NCBI RefSeq assembly: GCF_014836875.1
Contig: NZ_JACSQC010000007.1
Coordinates: 2,555-66,554, forward strand
Length of the DNA stretch: 64,000 nucleotides
Source of the DNA: Arthrobacter pullicola
Lineage (GTDB): Bacteria > Actinomycetota > Actinomycetes > Actinomycetales > Micrococcaceae
Direction: 5' to 3'
Shown here piece by piece: positions 54,468-63,560 of this stretch; position 1 is the first letter of the stretch; every line of letters begins with the position of its first letter. The notes beneath the pieces are model-generated. The model saw only the letters and a list, made by a program, of their open reading frames with translations. It was not told where the DNA came from and did no database searches. Made by a program: the position numbers and the translations under genes.

Positions 54468-55310
54468 TTAGCCGGCCGGCCGGCGCATGACGCGGTTGCG
54501 GACGCTGCCGGACTGCACCAGGTTCTTGAGCAGGGCATCGAACATTCCCGCAGCCTGCTTGGCGGATTCGCCCGGCCAGTGATGCACCGAATGGGCAGCG
54601 CCCTGGATCTGCTGCCAGTTGGCCTGCTCGGCAATCGTCGGCTCCAGCAGCAGGTCACCGAACATCTGCTTCATTTCAGCGAGGCGGAAGGTGTGCTCGT
54701 TCGACGTCGAACGGACCCGGTTTGCCACAATGCCCGCCGGTGCCAGGTTCGGTGCGAACTCCTGCCGGAACAGGTCCAGGGCGCGCATGGTCCGTTCGGT
54801 GCCCGCTACGGAGAAGAGCCCGGGTTCAGCTACCAGGAGCACCCGGTTGCTGGCCGTCCACGCCATCCGCGTAAGGCCGTTAAGGGACGGCGGGCAGTCA
54901 ATCAGGACCAGGCCGTAGCCGCTGACCTTCGCGAGCAGGGTGGAGAGGCGTTTCAGGTCCCGCTTGCCGAGGTCCGGGCGGTCGTAAATACCGGAGAATG
55001 CCGAGCCCATGGCGACGTCGAGGACGGGCTGCCCGGGGGCTCCCTGCCCGTTCAGCTTCCGGGCCGTTTCGGTCCATCCGCTGGGAACCACGTTGGCTGC
55101 CAGATCCGCCTTACGTGCGGTGCGGAGCATGTCTCCGATGCCCAGGTGGTCACCCGCAGAGACAGCCAGGCCAGTGGTGGCATCTGCATGTGGATCCAGG
55201 TCCACAACCAGGGTAGGAATTCCGGCAGCCAGTGCGGCTGATGCCAGGCCCAGCGTCACAGAGGTCTTGCCGACGCCGCCCTTCAGGCTGCTGATGCTCA
55301 CTACTTGCAC
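54468..55310 (-). CDS. Stand-alone ParA/MinD-like ATPase
   Basis: 280 aa from GTG 55310 (MQVVSISSLKGG); TTG 55322 would add four residues. Deviant Walker A SLKGGVGKTSVTLGLASAALAAG (~6-28), A' LVVDLDPHADATTGL (~34), Walker B LVLIDCPPSLNGLTRMAWTASNRVLLVAEP (~133). HEHTFRLAEMKQMFGDLLLEPTIAEQANWQQIQGA-type C-terminal part is ParA-like. No ParB, so a role in positioning of a cargo other than oriC is possible. TTAGGT just upstream (minus strand) may be a -10 for a leaderless mRNA. Confidence 0.87.
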   Translation of the reverse strand: MQVVSISSLKGGVGKTSVTLGLASAALAAGIPTLVVDLDPHADATTGLAVSAGDHLGIGDMLRTARKADLAANVVPSGWTETARKLNGQGAPGQPVLDVAMGSAFSGIYDRPDLGKRDLKRLSTLLAKVSGYGLVLIDCPPSLNGLTRMAWTASNRVLLVAEPGLFSVAGTERTMRALDLFRQEFAPNLAPAGIVANRVRSTSNEHTFRLAEMKQMFGDLLLEPTIAEQANWQQIQGAAHSVHHWPGESAKQAAGMFDALLKNLVQSGSVRNRVMRRPAG

Positions 55311-55554
55311 TTGTTGAACCAATACCTAACGTGTCGAGGATCACGGGCGCCGGGTCCGTGCCGGGGAACCACACTCATTCTATGTGACGTGTGCCGACAA
55401 GCCGGGCAGGCTCGGGTTTGCACATCTGCGTCCGGCGCTGAACTATGCTCTTTGTGAGCTGTCTCACTGATTCTTGCCGTATGCGGCAGCCGTCAGGAGA
55501 CTGAAAGCTGATGGCTGGTCCGCTTCACCCACCCGCAACCCGTGCAGGAGTGCA
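55311..55554. promoter_or_regulatory. Divergent region between parA-like gene and pyc
   Basis: About 240 nt. TATGCT (55444-55449) preceded by TTGCAC (55418-55423; long 20-nt spacer) might be a pyc promoter, and AGGAG sits 5 nt before the pyc ATG. No strong palindrome seen. Confidence 0.35.
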
Positions 55555-58500
55555 ATGTTCTCGAAGATCCTGGTCGCCAACCGCGGCGAAATCGCCATCC
55601 GCGCCTTCCGCGCAGCCTACGAACTTGGCGCCAAGACAGTCGCGGTGTTTCCCCATGAGGACCGCAACTCCATCCACCGGCAGAAGGCCGATGAGGCGTA
55701 CCTGATCGGCAGTGAAGGCCATCCGGTCCGGGCCTACCTGGATGTGGACGAGATTCTCCGGGTGGCACGCGAGGCCGGCTGCGACGCTATCTACCCGGGG
55801 TACGGTTTCCTTTCAGAGAACGCGCAGCTGGCCAGGGCCGCCAAGGAAGCGGGCATCACCTTCATTGGTCCCGGCGCGGACGTGCTGGAGCTGGCCGGGC
55901 ATAAGGTGCACGCCCTCAATGCGGCACGGACGGCCGGCATTCCGGTCCTGCGCTCCACCGAGCCCAGCGCCGATGCCGATGAGCTGCTGGCCAAGGCCGA
56001 GGACATCGGCTTTCCTATCTTCGTGAAGGCCGTTGCCGGCGGCGGCGGCCGCGGCATGCGGCGGGTGGACACTGCCAAGGACCTCCCGGAGGCGTTGAAC
56101 GCTGCCATGCGGGAGGCGGATACCGCCTTCGGCGACCCGACGGTTTTCCTGGAACAGGCCGTGCTGCGTCCGCGCCACATCGAGGTGCAGATCCTGGCGG
56201 ACAACGAGGGCAACGTTATCCATCTCTTCGAACGCGACTGCTCGCTGCAGCGCCGCCACCAGAAGGTCATTGAGATCGCTCCGGCGCCGAACCTGGACGA
56301 GGAGATCCGGCAGGCGCTCTACCGGGACGCCGTGACCTTCGCCAAGTCGCTGAACTACGTCAACGCCGGGACGGTCGAATTCCTGGTGGACACCATCGGT
56401 GAACGCGCGGGCCAGCACGTGTTCATCGAAATGAACCCCCGTATCCAGGTGGAGCACACCGTCACCGAGGAAATCACCGATGTGGACCTGGTGCAGGCGC
56501 AGATGCGCATCGCCGCAGGGGAGAACCTGGCGGACCTCGGCCTGGTGCAGGACGAACTGCAGATCCGCGGCGCGGCCCTGCAGTGCCGCATCACCACCGA
56601 AGATCCGGCCAACGGCTTCCGGCCCGACGTCGGCAAGATCAGCGCCTACCGCTCCGCGGGCGGAGCAGGCGTACGGCTCGACGGCGGCACGGTCTACGCG
56701 GGTGCGGAGATCAGCCCGCACTTCGACTCCATGCTGGTGAAGCTCACCTGCCGCGGCCGGACCTATCCCGCCGCGGTGAACCGGGCCCGCCGCGCGCTGG
56801 CGGAATTCCGGATCCGTGGTGTTTCGAGCAACATTTCCTTCCTCCAGGCCGTCCTGGATGACCCGGACTTCATTGCCGGGGACGTTGCCACCTCCTTCAT
56901 CGAAGAGCGGCCGGAACTGCTCAACGCCCGTGGACCAGCCGACCGCGGGACCAAGCTGCTGAACTGGCTGGCCGATGTCACCGTGCACAAACCGCACGGC
57001 GAACTGCCGGCGCAGGTCAATCCCCTGGACAAGCTGCCCCAGGACCTGCCGGAGCCACGCCCCGGGTCACGCCAGCGGCTGCAGGAACTGGGGCCGGAGA
57101 AGTTCGCTGCGGCACTTCGTGCCCAGCAGGCCCTTGCCGTCACCGACACCACCTTCCGGGATGCCCACCAGTCGCTGCTTGCCACCCGGGTCCGTACCCG
57201 TGACCTGATCAAGGCGGCGCCTGCCGTGGCCGCGCTGACACCGGAACTGCTCTCCGTGGAGGCCTGGGGCGGGGCGACCTACGACGTCGCACTCCGCTTC
57301 CTGGGCGAGGATCCGTGGGAGCGGCTGGACGCGCTCCGCCAGGCGCTGCCCAACGTATGCATCCAGATGCTGCTGCGCGGGCGGAACACGGTCGGCTACA
57401 CGCCGTATCCCACCGAGGTGACTGATGCGTTTGTGGAGGAGGCGGCGGCAGCCGGAGTGGACATCTTCCGCATCTTCGACGCCCTGAACGACGTCAGCCA
57501 GATGGCCCCCGCCATTGAAGCGGTGCGCCGCACGGGCACCGCCGTCGCCGAAGCGGCCCTTTGCTACACCGCCGACATGCTGGACCCCAAGGAAACCCTT
57601 TACACGCTGGACTACTACCTGGACCTGGCGCAGAAGATGGTAGACGCCGGGGCCCACATCCTGGCAATCAAGGATATGGCAGGCCTGCTCCGTCCGGCTG
57701 CCGCAGCGAAACTGGTGGCGGCCCTCCGCGAACGGTTCGACCTGCCGGTCCACCTCCACACGCACGACACCGCCGGCGGGCAGCTTGCCACCCTGCTGGC
57801 AGCCGCTGAAGCCGGCGTGGACGCGGTGGACGTCGCCAGCGCCACCCTGGCCGGCACCACCAGCCAGCCCTCGGCGTCGTCCCTTGTGGCCGCCCTGGCC
57901 AACACCGAACGCGATACCGGGCTGAGCCTGGAAGCCGTCAGCTCGATGGAACCGTACTGGGAAGCGGTCCGCCGCGTGTACGCCCCGTTCGAGTCCGGCC
58001 TGGCCGGCCCCACCGGACGCGTGTACCAGCATGAGATTCCCGGCGGCCAGCTCTCCAACCTGCGCCAGCAGGCGATCGCCCTCGGGCTCGGGGAACGGTT
58101 TGAAGCCATCGAAGACATGTACACGGCCGCCGACCGGATCCTGGGCCGGCTGGTCAAGGTGACGCCGTCGTCCAAGGTCGTCGGGGACCTCGCGCTCCAG
58201 CTCGTCGGCAGCAACGTCTCCCCGGATGACTTCGAAGAAAACCCGCAGAACTACGACATCCCTGACTCCGTCATCGGTTTCCTCAGCGGCGAACTGGGCG
58301 ATCCTCCCGGCGGGTGGCCGGAACCGTTCCGCACCAAGGCGCTGCAGGGCCGCACGGCCAAGCCGAGGCAGGTGGAGCTCACCGACGCTGACAAGGAGGG
58401 CCTGGCCGGAGATCCCGCGACGCGCCGGGCAACCCTGAACCGGCTCCTCTTCGCCGGCCCCGCCCGCGAGTTCGCCGCGACTCGGGAAACCTACGGGGAT

Positions 58501-58953
58501 GTCTCGGTCCTGGACACGCGGGATTACCTGTACGGGCTGAGGCCGGGGGTGGAGCACGTCGTCGAACTGGAAAAGGGCGTCCGCCTGATCGCCACGCTCG
58601 AAGCCGTCTCCGAGCCCGATGACAAGGGCATGCGCACAGTGATGACGACCTTGAACGGGCAGATGCGCCCGGTCATGGTCCGGGACCGACGGGTGGAAAG
58701 CAGTGCCAAGAGCGCGGAACGTGCCGATCCGGCCCAGGCCGGGCATGTAGCCGCGCCCTTCGCCGGAGCCGTGACACTGACCGTCGAGGAAGGCGCTGAG
58801 GTTGCTGCGGGGGAGACGGTCGCCACCATCGAGGCCATGAAGATGGAGGCTTCGATCACGGCGCCGGTCGCGGGAACGGTCAAACGGCTCGCCATCGCCG
58901 GCGTGCAGCAGGTGGACGGCGGCGATCTGCTCGTGGTGCTGGAGCCCAGCTGA
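55555..58953 (+). CDS. pyc: Pyruvate carboxylase
   Basis: 1132 aa from ATG 55555 (AGGAG upstream). It carboxylates pyruvate to oxaloacetate. Biotin carboxylase domain (1-~450): KILVANRGEIAIRAFRAAYELG, YPGYGFLSENAQLA, KAVAGGGGRGMRRV (~161), RDCSLQRRHQKVIEIAPAP, EMNPRIQVEHTVTEE. Carboxyltransferase (~525-980): TDTTFRDAHQSLLATRVRTRDL, IFDALNDVSQM, VHLHTHDTAGG (metal-binding His). The biotinyl domain ends with the biotinylation site EAMKMEASI (Lys ~1095). Full length. It supplies the oxaloacetate consumed by PrpC. Confidence 0.97.
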   Translation: MFSKILVANRGEIAIRAFRAAYELGAKTVAVFPHEDRNSIHRQKADEAYLIGSEGHPVRAYLDVDEILRVAREAGCDAIYPGYGFLSENAQLARAAKEAGITFIGPGADVLELAGHKVHALNAARTAGIPVLRSTEPSADADELLAKAEDIGFPIFVKAVAGGGGRGMRRVDTAKDLPEALNAAMREADTAFGDPTVFLEQAVLRPRHIEVQILADNEGNVIHLFERDCSLQRRHQKVIEIAPAPNLDEEIRQALYRDAVTFAKSLNYVNAGTVEFLVDTIGERAGQHVFIEMNPRIQVEHTVTEEITDVDLVQAQMRIAAGENLADLGLVQDELQIRGAALQCRITTEDPANGFRPDVGKISAYRSAGGAGVRLDGGTVYAGAEISPHFDSMLVKLTCRGRTYPAAVNRARRALAEFRIRGVSSNISFLQAVLDDPDFIAGDVATSFIEERPELLNARGPADRGTKLLNWLADVTVHKPHGELPAQVNPLDKLPQDLPEPRPGSRQRLQELGPEKFAAALRAQQALAVTDTTFRDAHQSLLATRVRTRDLIKAAPAVAALTPELLSVEAWGGATYDVALRFLGEDPWERLDALRQALPNVCIQMLLRGRNTVGYTPYPTEVTDAFVEEAAAAGVDIFRIFDALNDVSQMAPAIEAVRRTGTAVAEAALCYTADMLDPKETLYTLDYYLDLAQKMVDAGAHILAIKDMAGLLRPAAAAKLVAALRERFDLPVHLHTHDTAGGQLATLLAAAEAGVDAVDVASATLAGTTSQPSASSLVAALANTERDTGLSLEAVSSMEPYWEAVRRVYAPFESGLAGPTGRVYQHEIPGGQLSNLRQQAIALGLGERFEAIEDMYTAADRILGRLVKVTPSSKVVGDLALQLVGSNVSPDDFEENPQNYDIPDSVIGFLSGELGDPPGGWPEPFRTKALQGRTAKPRQVELTDADKEGLAGDPATRRATLNRLLFAGPAREFAATRETYGDVSVLDTRDYLYGLRPGVEHVVELEKGVRLIATLEAVSEPDDKGMRTVMTTLNGQMRPVMVRDRRVESSAKSAERADPAQAGHVAAPFAGAVTLTVEEGAEVAAGETVATIEAMKMEASITAPVAGTVKRLAIAGVQQVDGGDLLVVLEPS

Positions 58954-58993
58954 CACTGCCGGGCCCGGAGCCGGCCGCCGATAGACTGGCGGG

Positions 58994-60421
58994 GTGACTC
59001 ATTACGACCTCGCCATTATCGGCTCCGGCTCCGGCAACTCCCTGATCACCCCGGAATGGGATGGCCGCAAGGTGGCCGTCATCGACGGTGGAACCTTCGG
59101 TGGAACCTGCCTGAACGTCGGCTGCATCCCCACCAAGATGTTTGTCTATCCCGCCCAGCTTGCCGGCTCCACGGAGGAGGCTGGCCGCCTTGGAGTGGAC
59201 CTGCGGGTCGACGGCGTGCGGTGGGAGGAGATCCGGGACCGCATCTTCGGCCGGATCGACGCTATTTCCGACGGCGGGCGGCGTTACCGTGCCGAGCAGC
59301 TGGAGAACGTCACCCTCTACAGCGAGTACGTCCGCTTTACCGGCCCCCGCCGCCTCGAAACGGCATCGGGCGAGGAGATTACCGCAGACCAGATCGTGAT
59401 CGCCGCCGGCTCGCGGCCGGTGCTTCCGGACATCCCCGGCATCGATCTGCCGCAGGTCCACACCTCGGACACAGTGATGCGCGTCGATGAGCTGCCCGGG
59501 CGGGTGCTGATCCTGGGCGGCGGCTACATCGCGGCCGAGTTCGGCTTTGTCTTCTCTGCGTTCGGATCGCAGGTCACCATGGCCGTCCGGTCCGGTGCGC
59601 TGCTCCGCGCGCAGGACGAAACCGTCTCGGAACGCTTCACCGCCGCCGCTGCAGCCCAGTGGGACGTACGCCTGCACCACACAGTCGAATCGCTGGCGGA
59701 AAACACCGACGGCTCGGTCCGTGCCGTGCTGTCCGGGCCCGCCGGCCCTGCCGAAATCGACGTCGACCTGGTCCTGGTTGCCACCGGTCGGACACCAAAC
59801 ACCGACCGCTTGGGCGTTCAGGCTGCCGGCCTCGACCTCGAGGAGGACGGCCGGCTGGCCGTCGATGAGTACCAGCGCGTGCTCAGCGCCGGGCAGCCCG
59901 TCTCCGGGATCTGGGCGTTGGGGGACGTGAGCAGTGAGCACCAGCTCAAGCACGTCGCGAACCACGAAGCCCGGGTGGTCAGCCACAACCTGCTGCATCC
60001 CGGGGATCTGCAGGCAGCTTCGCACCGCTTCGTCCCGGCCGCGGTCTTCAGCCATCCGCAGGTTGCCTCGGTGGGCCTCACTGAGGCGCAGGCGAGGGAT
60101 TATGCCGCTGCGGAAGGCCTTGACCTAATCACAGTGGTGCAGGACTACGGCTCCACTGCGTACGGCTGGGCCATGGAGGACACCACGGGTTTTGTGAAGC
60201 TCTTGGCCGACCGCTCCAGCGGTCGGCTGCTCGGGGCACACATCATGGGCCACGAGGCGTCCATGCTGCTGCAGCCGCTGGTTCAGGCGATGGCCTTCGG
60301 TCTGGACGCGCACACCATGGCCCGCGGCCAGTACTGGATCCACCCGGCCCTGACCGAAGTGGTGGAGAACGCGCTGCTGTCCCTGAACACCAAGCCGCGG
60401 AGCGCCGAGCCGCAGCCCTAG
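58994..60421 (+). CDS. mtr: Mycothione reductase
   Basis: 475 aa, pyridine nucleotide-disulphide oxidoreductase keeping mycothiol reduced. FAD loop IIGSGSGNSLI, redox disulphide GGTCLNVGCIPTKMFVYPA (Cys ~38 and 43), NADPH loop LILGGGYIAAEFGFVFSAFGSQVTMAVRS, second FAD site GIWALGDVSSEHQLKHVANHEARVV, and the C-terminal dimer interface with active-site His in YWIHPALTEVVENALL. The GSGSGNSLI start and WIHPALTEVVENALL end separate it from lipoamide dehydrogenase and mercuric reductase. GTG start, 40 nt after pyc. Confidence 0.93.
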   Translation: MTHYDLAIIGSGSGNSLITPEWDGRKVAVIDGGTFGGTCLNVGCIPTKMFVYPAQLAGSTEEAGRLGVDLRVDGVRWEEIRDRIFGRIDAISDGGRRYRAEQLENVTLYSEYVRFTGPRRLETASGEEITADQIVIAAGSRPVLPDIPGIDLPQVHTSDTVMRVDELPGRVLILGGGYIAAEFGFVFSAFGSQVTMAVRSGALLRAQDETVSERFTAAAAAQWDVRLHHTVESLAENTDGSVRAVLSGPAGPAEIDVDLVLVATGRTPNTDRLGVQAAGLDLEEDGRLAVDEYQRVLSAGQPVSGIWALGDVSSEHQLKHVANHEARVVSHNLLHPGDLQAASHRFVPAAVFSHPQVASVGLTEAQARDYAAAEGLDLITVVQDYGSTAYGWAMEDTTGFVKLLADRSSGRLLGAHIMGHEASMLLQPLVQAMAFGLDAHTMARGQYWIHPALTEVVENALLSLNTKPRSAEPQP

Positions 60422-60461
60422 CTGGATTGCGGTCGGCTCCCGCGGGATACCTGCCCAGGAC

Positions 60462-60503
60462 AACGGCGGAGGGCACCGGATTCCTCCGGTGCCCTCCGCC
60501 GTT
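60462..60503. terminator. 19-bp stem bidirectional terminator
   Basis: Perfect 19-bp stem, 60462-60480 with 60485-60503, loop TTCC, between convergent mtr and fadD. The longest loop-tight perfect hairpin in the window. Confidence 0.9.
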
Positions 60504-60518
60504 CGGTTAATCAGCTTT

Positions 60519-62327
60519 TTAGACGCGCTGGCCGGAGTAGATTTCGTCGACCACGTCCGAGAAGTCCTTGAGCACCTGCGCACGCTTGATCTTCATGGAC
60601 GGCGTCAGGTGGCCGCTCGCCTCCGTGAAGTCGGTGGAGACCACCCGGAAGACCTTGATGGACTCGGCCTTGGATACGGCCTGGTTCGCTCCGTCCACCA
60701 GCGCCTGCAGTTCATCCTGCAGCTGCTGGGTCTGCGCGGCTTCGGCTACTGTCGTTCCGGCCGGCAGGCTGTGCCGTTCCAGCCAGCCCGGCAGCGCTTC
60801 CTCATCCAGGGTGATGAGGGCGGAGATGAACGGCCGGTGGTCGCCCACCACCACACACTGCGAAACTATCGCGTCTGCCCGGATGGCGTCTTCCAGCACC
60901 GCTGGAATAACGTTCTTGCCGCTGGCTGTGACGATGATTTCCTTCTTGCGGCCGGTGATTTTCAGGAAACCGTCGGAGTCGAGCTGGCCGATGTCCCCGG
61001 TGCGGAACCAGCCGTCGACGAAGTTCTCTTCGGTCAGGTCCGGGCGCTTGAAGTACCCCTTCATCACACTGACCCCCTTGGCCAGGATCTCGCCGTCGTC
61101 GGCGATCCGGACCGCGTTGCCCGGGAGCGGTGCACCGACGGTGCCGATCTTGATCAGCTTCGGCGTGCTGACGCTGACCGGAGCGGTGGTCTCGGTGAGT
61201 CCGTAGCCCTCCAGGACCATCACGCCGATGCCGTTGAAGAAGTGGCCCAGACGTTCACCCAGGGGTGCGCCGCCGGACACGGCGTACTGGACCCGCCCGC
61301 CCATTGCCGTGCGGATCTTGGAATAGAGCAGTTTGTCGAACAGGGCGTGCCGCAGCTTCAGTCCGAGCGGAATCTTGCCCTGCTCCTTGGCCTTGGACCA
61401 TTCAATGGCGGTTTTGGCGCCGGCATGGAAAATCTTGCCCTTGCCGCCGTCTTCGGCCTTGAGCATCGAAGAGTTGTAAACCTTCTCAAAGACCCGGGGC
61501 ACCACCAGCAGGAAGGAGGGCTGGTAGCTCTGCAGGTCCGGGAGCAGGCTCTTGACGTCCGGGGTGTGGGCCACCGTGGCTCCGGCCGCGACGCACAGCA
61601 CGGAGATGAACCGGGCGAAAACGTGGGCCAGCGGCAGGAACATAATCGTCTGGGCGCCCTCCCGGGCCACCTCCGGCAGTGCCGCCATGGCATTGCGGGA
61701 GAGCTCCACGAAGTTACTGTGGGTCAGCTCGCAGCCCTTGGGCTTTCCGGTCGTTCCGGAGGTGTAGATGATCGTGGCGGTGTCTTCCAGGTTCGCCAGC
61801 GACCGCCGGGCCTCGAGCTCCTCATCGGTGACAGCAGCGCCGGCCTCGCGGAGCTGGTCCAGTCCGCCGCCGTCCAGCTGCCAGACATGCTTCACCCCCG
61901 AGAGATCCTCATCGGCGGCAGCCTGGCGGACGACGTTCTCATGCCGCGCTGCCTCGACGAAGATGGCGCTGGCTTCGGAATCACCCAGGATCCAGGCAAC
62001 CTGTGCGGGGGAGGAGGTCTCGTAGACGGGCACGGGGATGCCGCCGGCAAACCAGATGGCGAAGTCCACCAGCGTCCATTCGTACCGGGTGCGGGCCATG
62101 ATGCCGACGCGGTCTCCGGCACCTATGCCGGAGGCGAGGAGGCCCTTGGCGATCCGGGTGACATCGGCGAGGAACTCGGTGGCACTGATGTTCGTCCATG
62201 AATCGCCGGATGAGCGCACGGCGAAGAGAGCGGGGTTGGAGGCCTTGGCGGCCTGTTCCAGAAGCAGGTCCGTTGTGTTCGTGTCCGGCGAGGACTCCAC
62301 CAGGACAGGAACGCTGTATTCGCGCAC
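60519..62327 (-). CDS. Long-chain fatty acid-CoA ligase (FadD15-like)
   Basis: 602 aa, GTG 62327 behind GAAGGAG. ANL-superfamily: P-loop ATIIYTSGTTGKPKGCELTHSNF (~188), LPLAHVFARFISVLCVAAGATVAHTPD, the SGGAPLGERLGHFFNGIGVMVLEGYGLTETTAPVSVSTP (~345), GWFRTGDIGQLDSDGFLKITGRKKEIIVTASGKNVIP (~455) and the C-terminal Lys in GHLTPSMKIKRAQVLKDFSDVVDEIY (~580). The motif set is that of long-chain acyl-CoA synthetases, here supplying acyl-CoA for lipid synthesis or turnover. Confidence 0.92.
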   Translation of the reverse strand: MREYSVPVLVESSPDTNTTDLLLEQAAKASNPALFAVRSSGDSWTNISATEFLADVTRIAKGLLASGIGAGDRVGIMARTRYEWTLVDFAIWFAGGIPVPVYETSSPAQVAWILGDSEASAIFVEAARHENVVRQAAADEDLSGVKHVWQLDGGGLDQLREAGAAVTDEELEARRSLANLEDTATIIYTSGTTGKPKGCELTHSNFVELSRNAMAALPEVAREGAQTIMFLPLAHVFARFISVLCVAAGATVAHTPDVKSLLPDLQSYQPSFLLVVPRVFEKVYNSSMLKAEDGGKGKIFHAGAKTAIEWSKAKEQGKIPLGLKLRHALFDKLLYSKIRTAMGGRVQYAVSGGAPLGERLGHFFNGIGVMVLEGYGLTETTAPVSVSTPKLIKIGTVGAPLPGNAVRIADDGEILAKGVSVMKGYFKRPDLTEENFVDGWFRTGDIGQLDSDGFLKITGRKKEIIVTASGKNVIPAVLEDAIRADAIVSQCVVVGDHRPFISALITLDEEALPGWLERHSLPAGTTVAEAAQTQQLQDELQALVDGANQAVSKAESIKVFRVVSTDFTEASGHLTPSMKIKRAQVLKDFSDVVDEIYSGQRV

Positions 62328-62461
62328 GATAGCTCCTTCGATATCATTTCGGACGGCGGGGTGTTCCCCACCTTATAACTTAGATCACATTTTCGTACTC
62401 GCTGGTAACTTTCGAATCCATAACGCTTGACGGTGCCGGATCCGAGTGCTGTCAGGGCGCT

Positions 62462-62467
62462 TAGAAT
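62462..62467 (+). promoter_or_regulatory. -10-like element for leaderless ROK kinase mRNA
   Basis: TAGAAT ends 9 nt before ATG 62477, the spacing of an initiating start codon; no Shine-Dalgarno lies in between. The -35 region is weak. Confidence 0.4.
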
Positions 62468-62476
62468 TAGTTGTTG

Positions 62477-63544
62477 ATGCCTCCAGTAAATCCAGCTCCT
62501 GTTCCTCCCTTCCCTGCTGCCCGGTGGTCCCGGCGTGCGGATCCCTTCCGTCCGCGCCGGTCCGCGCGGCTTTCCAGTCCGATGCGCCGGCGGGGGCTGG
62601 CCATCGGCATCGACATCGGCGGCACGAAGGTCGCGGCCGGTCTGGTCGATTCCAGCGGCCGGGTCCTCGCGGAGGTCCGCCGTTCCACCCCGGGACAGAA
62701 CCCCCGGGAGGTTGAACAGGTCATCGTGGAACTTGTCCGCGAACTCTCGGCCGAGAAACACGTCTGGTCCGTTGGAATCGGCGCTGCCGGCTGGATGGAT
62801 CTGGCCGGCAGCACAGTACTCTTCAGTCCGCACCTGGCCTGGCGGAATGAGCCGCTCCAAGCCAACCTGGAACGGCTGCTCAAGCGGCGGGTCTACCTGG
62901 CCAACGACGCCGACGGCGCGGCGTGGGCGGAGTGGCGTTTCGGCGCCGGAGCGGGGGAGAGCAGGCTGGTCTGCATCACCCTGGGCACCGGGATCGGCGG
63001 GGCCATGATCATGGACGGGCGGCTGGAGCGGGGCCGTTTCGGGGTGGCCGGCGAGTTCGGCCACCAGATCATCATGCCGCAGGGCCGGCGCTGCGAATGC
63101 GGCAACCGCGGATGCTGGGAGCAGTATGCCTCGGGAAACGCGCTGGGCCGGGAAGCCCGTGAACTTGCAGAAGCGAATTCGCCGGTGGCCCAGGAACTGC
63201 TGCGCAGCGTTGACGGCCGGATTCCCGACATCACCGGCGCCGTGGTGACCCGCCTCGCGCTGGCAGGGGACCGGACCGCAATCGAGCTCCTCGGCGAAGT
63301 GGGCGAGTGGCTGGGCCTGGGACTCGCGAATCTCGCGGCGGCCCTGGACCCCGGAATGTTCGTCATCGGCGGCGGCCTCAGCGACGCCGGCGACCTGCTC
63401 CTGGAACCGGCCCGGCGGTCCTTCTCCCGGAACCTGACCGGCCGGGGGTTCCGGCCTGAGGCGAGGATCGAGAAGGCCGCCCTCGGTCCCGCCGCCGGCA
63501 TGATCGGCGCGGCGGATCTTTCCCGGGTGGCTGCCCGGCGCTGA
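62477..63544 (+). CDS. ROK-family glucokinase
   Basis: 355 aa from ATG 62477 (TTGs at 62471 and 62474 precede it; ATG 62582 would begin just before the conserved domain). ATP-binding IGIDIGGTKVAAGLVDSSGRVL (~39-60), VGIGAAGWMD, FSPHLAWRNEPLQANLERLL, NDADGAAWAEWRFGAG (catalytic Asp), LGTGIGGAMIMDGRL, zinc site GEFGHQI...RRCECGNRGCWEQYASGNAL (~197-218, CxCGxxGCxE), and GGGLSDAGDLLL. Polyphosphate-glucokinase motifs are absent. The N-terminal ~37 residues (Pro/Arg-rich) are not part of the fold. It should phosphorylate glucose. Confidence 0.9.
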   Translation: MPPVNPAPVPPFPAARWSRRADPFRPRRSARLSSPMRRRGLAIGIDIGGTKVAAGLVDSSGRVLAEVRRSTPGQNPREVEQVIVELVRELSAEKHVWSVGIGAAGWMDLAGSTVLFSPHLAWRNEPLQANLERLLKRRVYLANDADGAAWAEWRFGAGAGESRLVCITLGTGIGGAMIMDGRLERGRFGVAGEFGHQIIMPQGRRCECGNRGCWEQYASGNALGREARELAEANSPVAQELLRSVDGRIPDITGAVVTRLALAGDRTAIELLGEVGEWLGLGLANLAAALDPGMFVIGGGLSDAGDLLLEPARRSFSRNLTGRGFRPEARIEKAALGPAAGMIGAADLSRVAARR

Positions 63545-63560
63545 CTGGTTTCCGCTGCGG

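Noticed and set aside
57067-58956. 629-codon minus-strand ORF opposite pyc
   Set aside because: Antisense of the carboxyltransferase and biotinyl domains of pyruvate carboxylase; no domain of its own.
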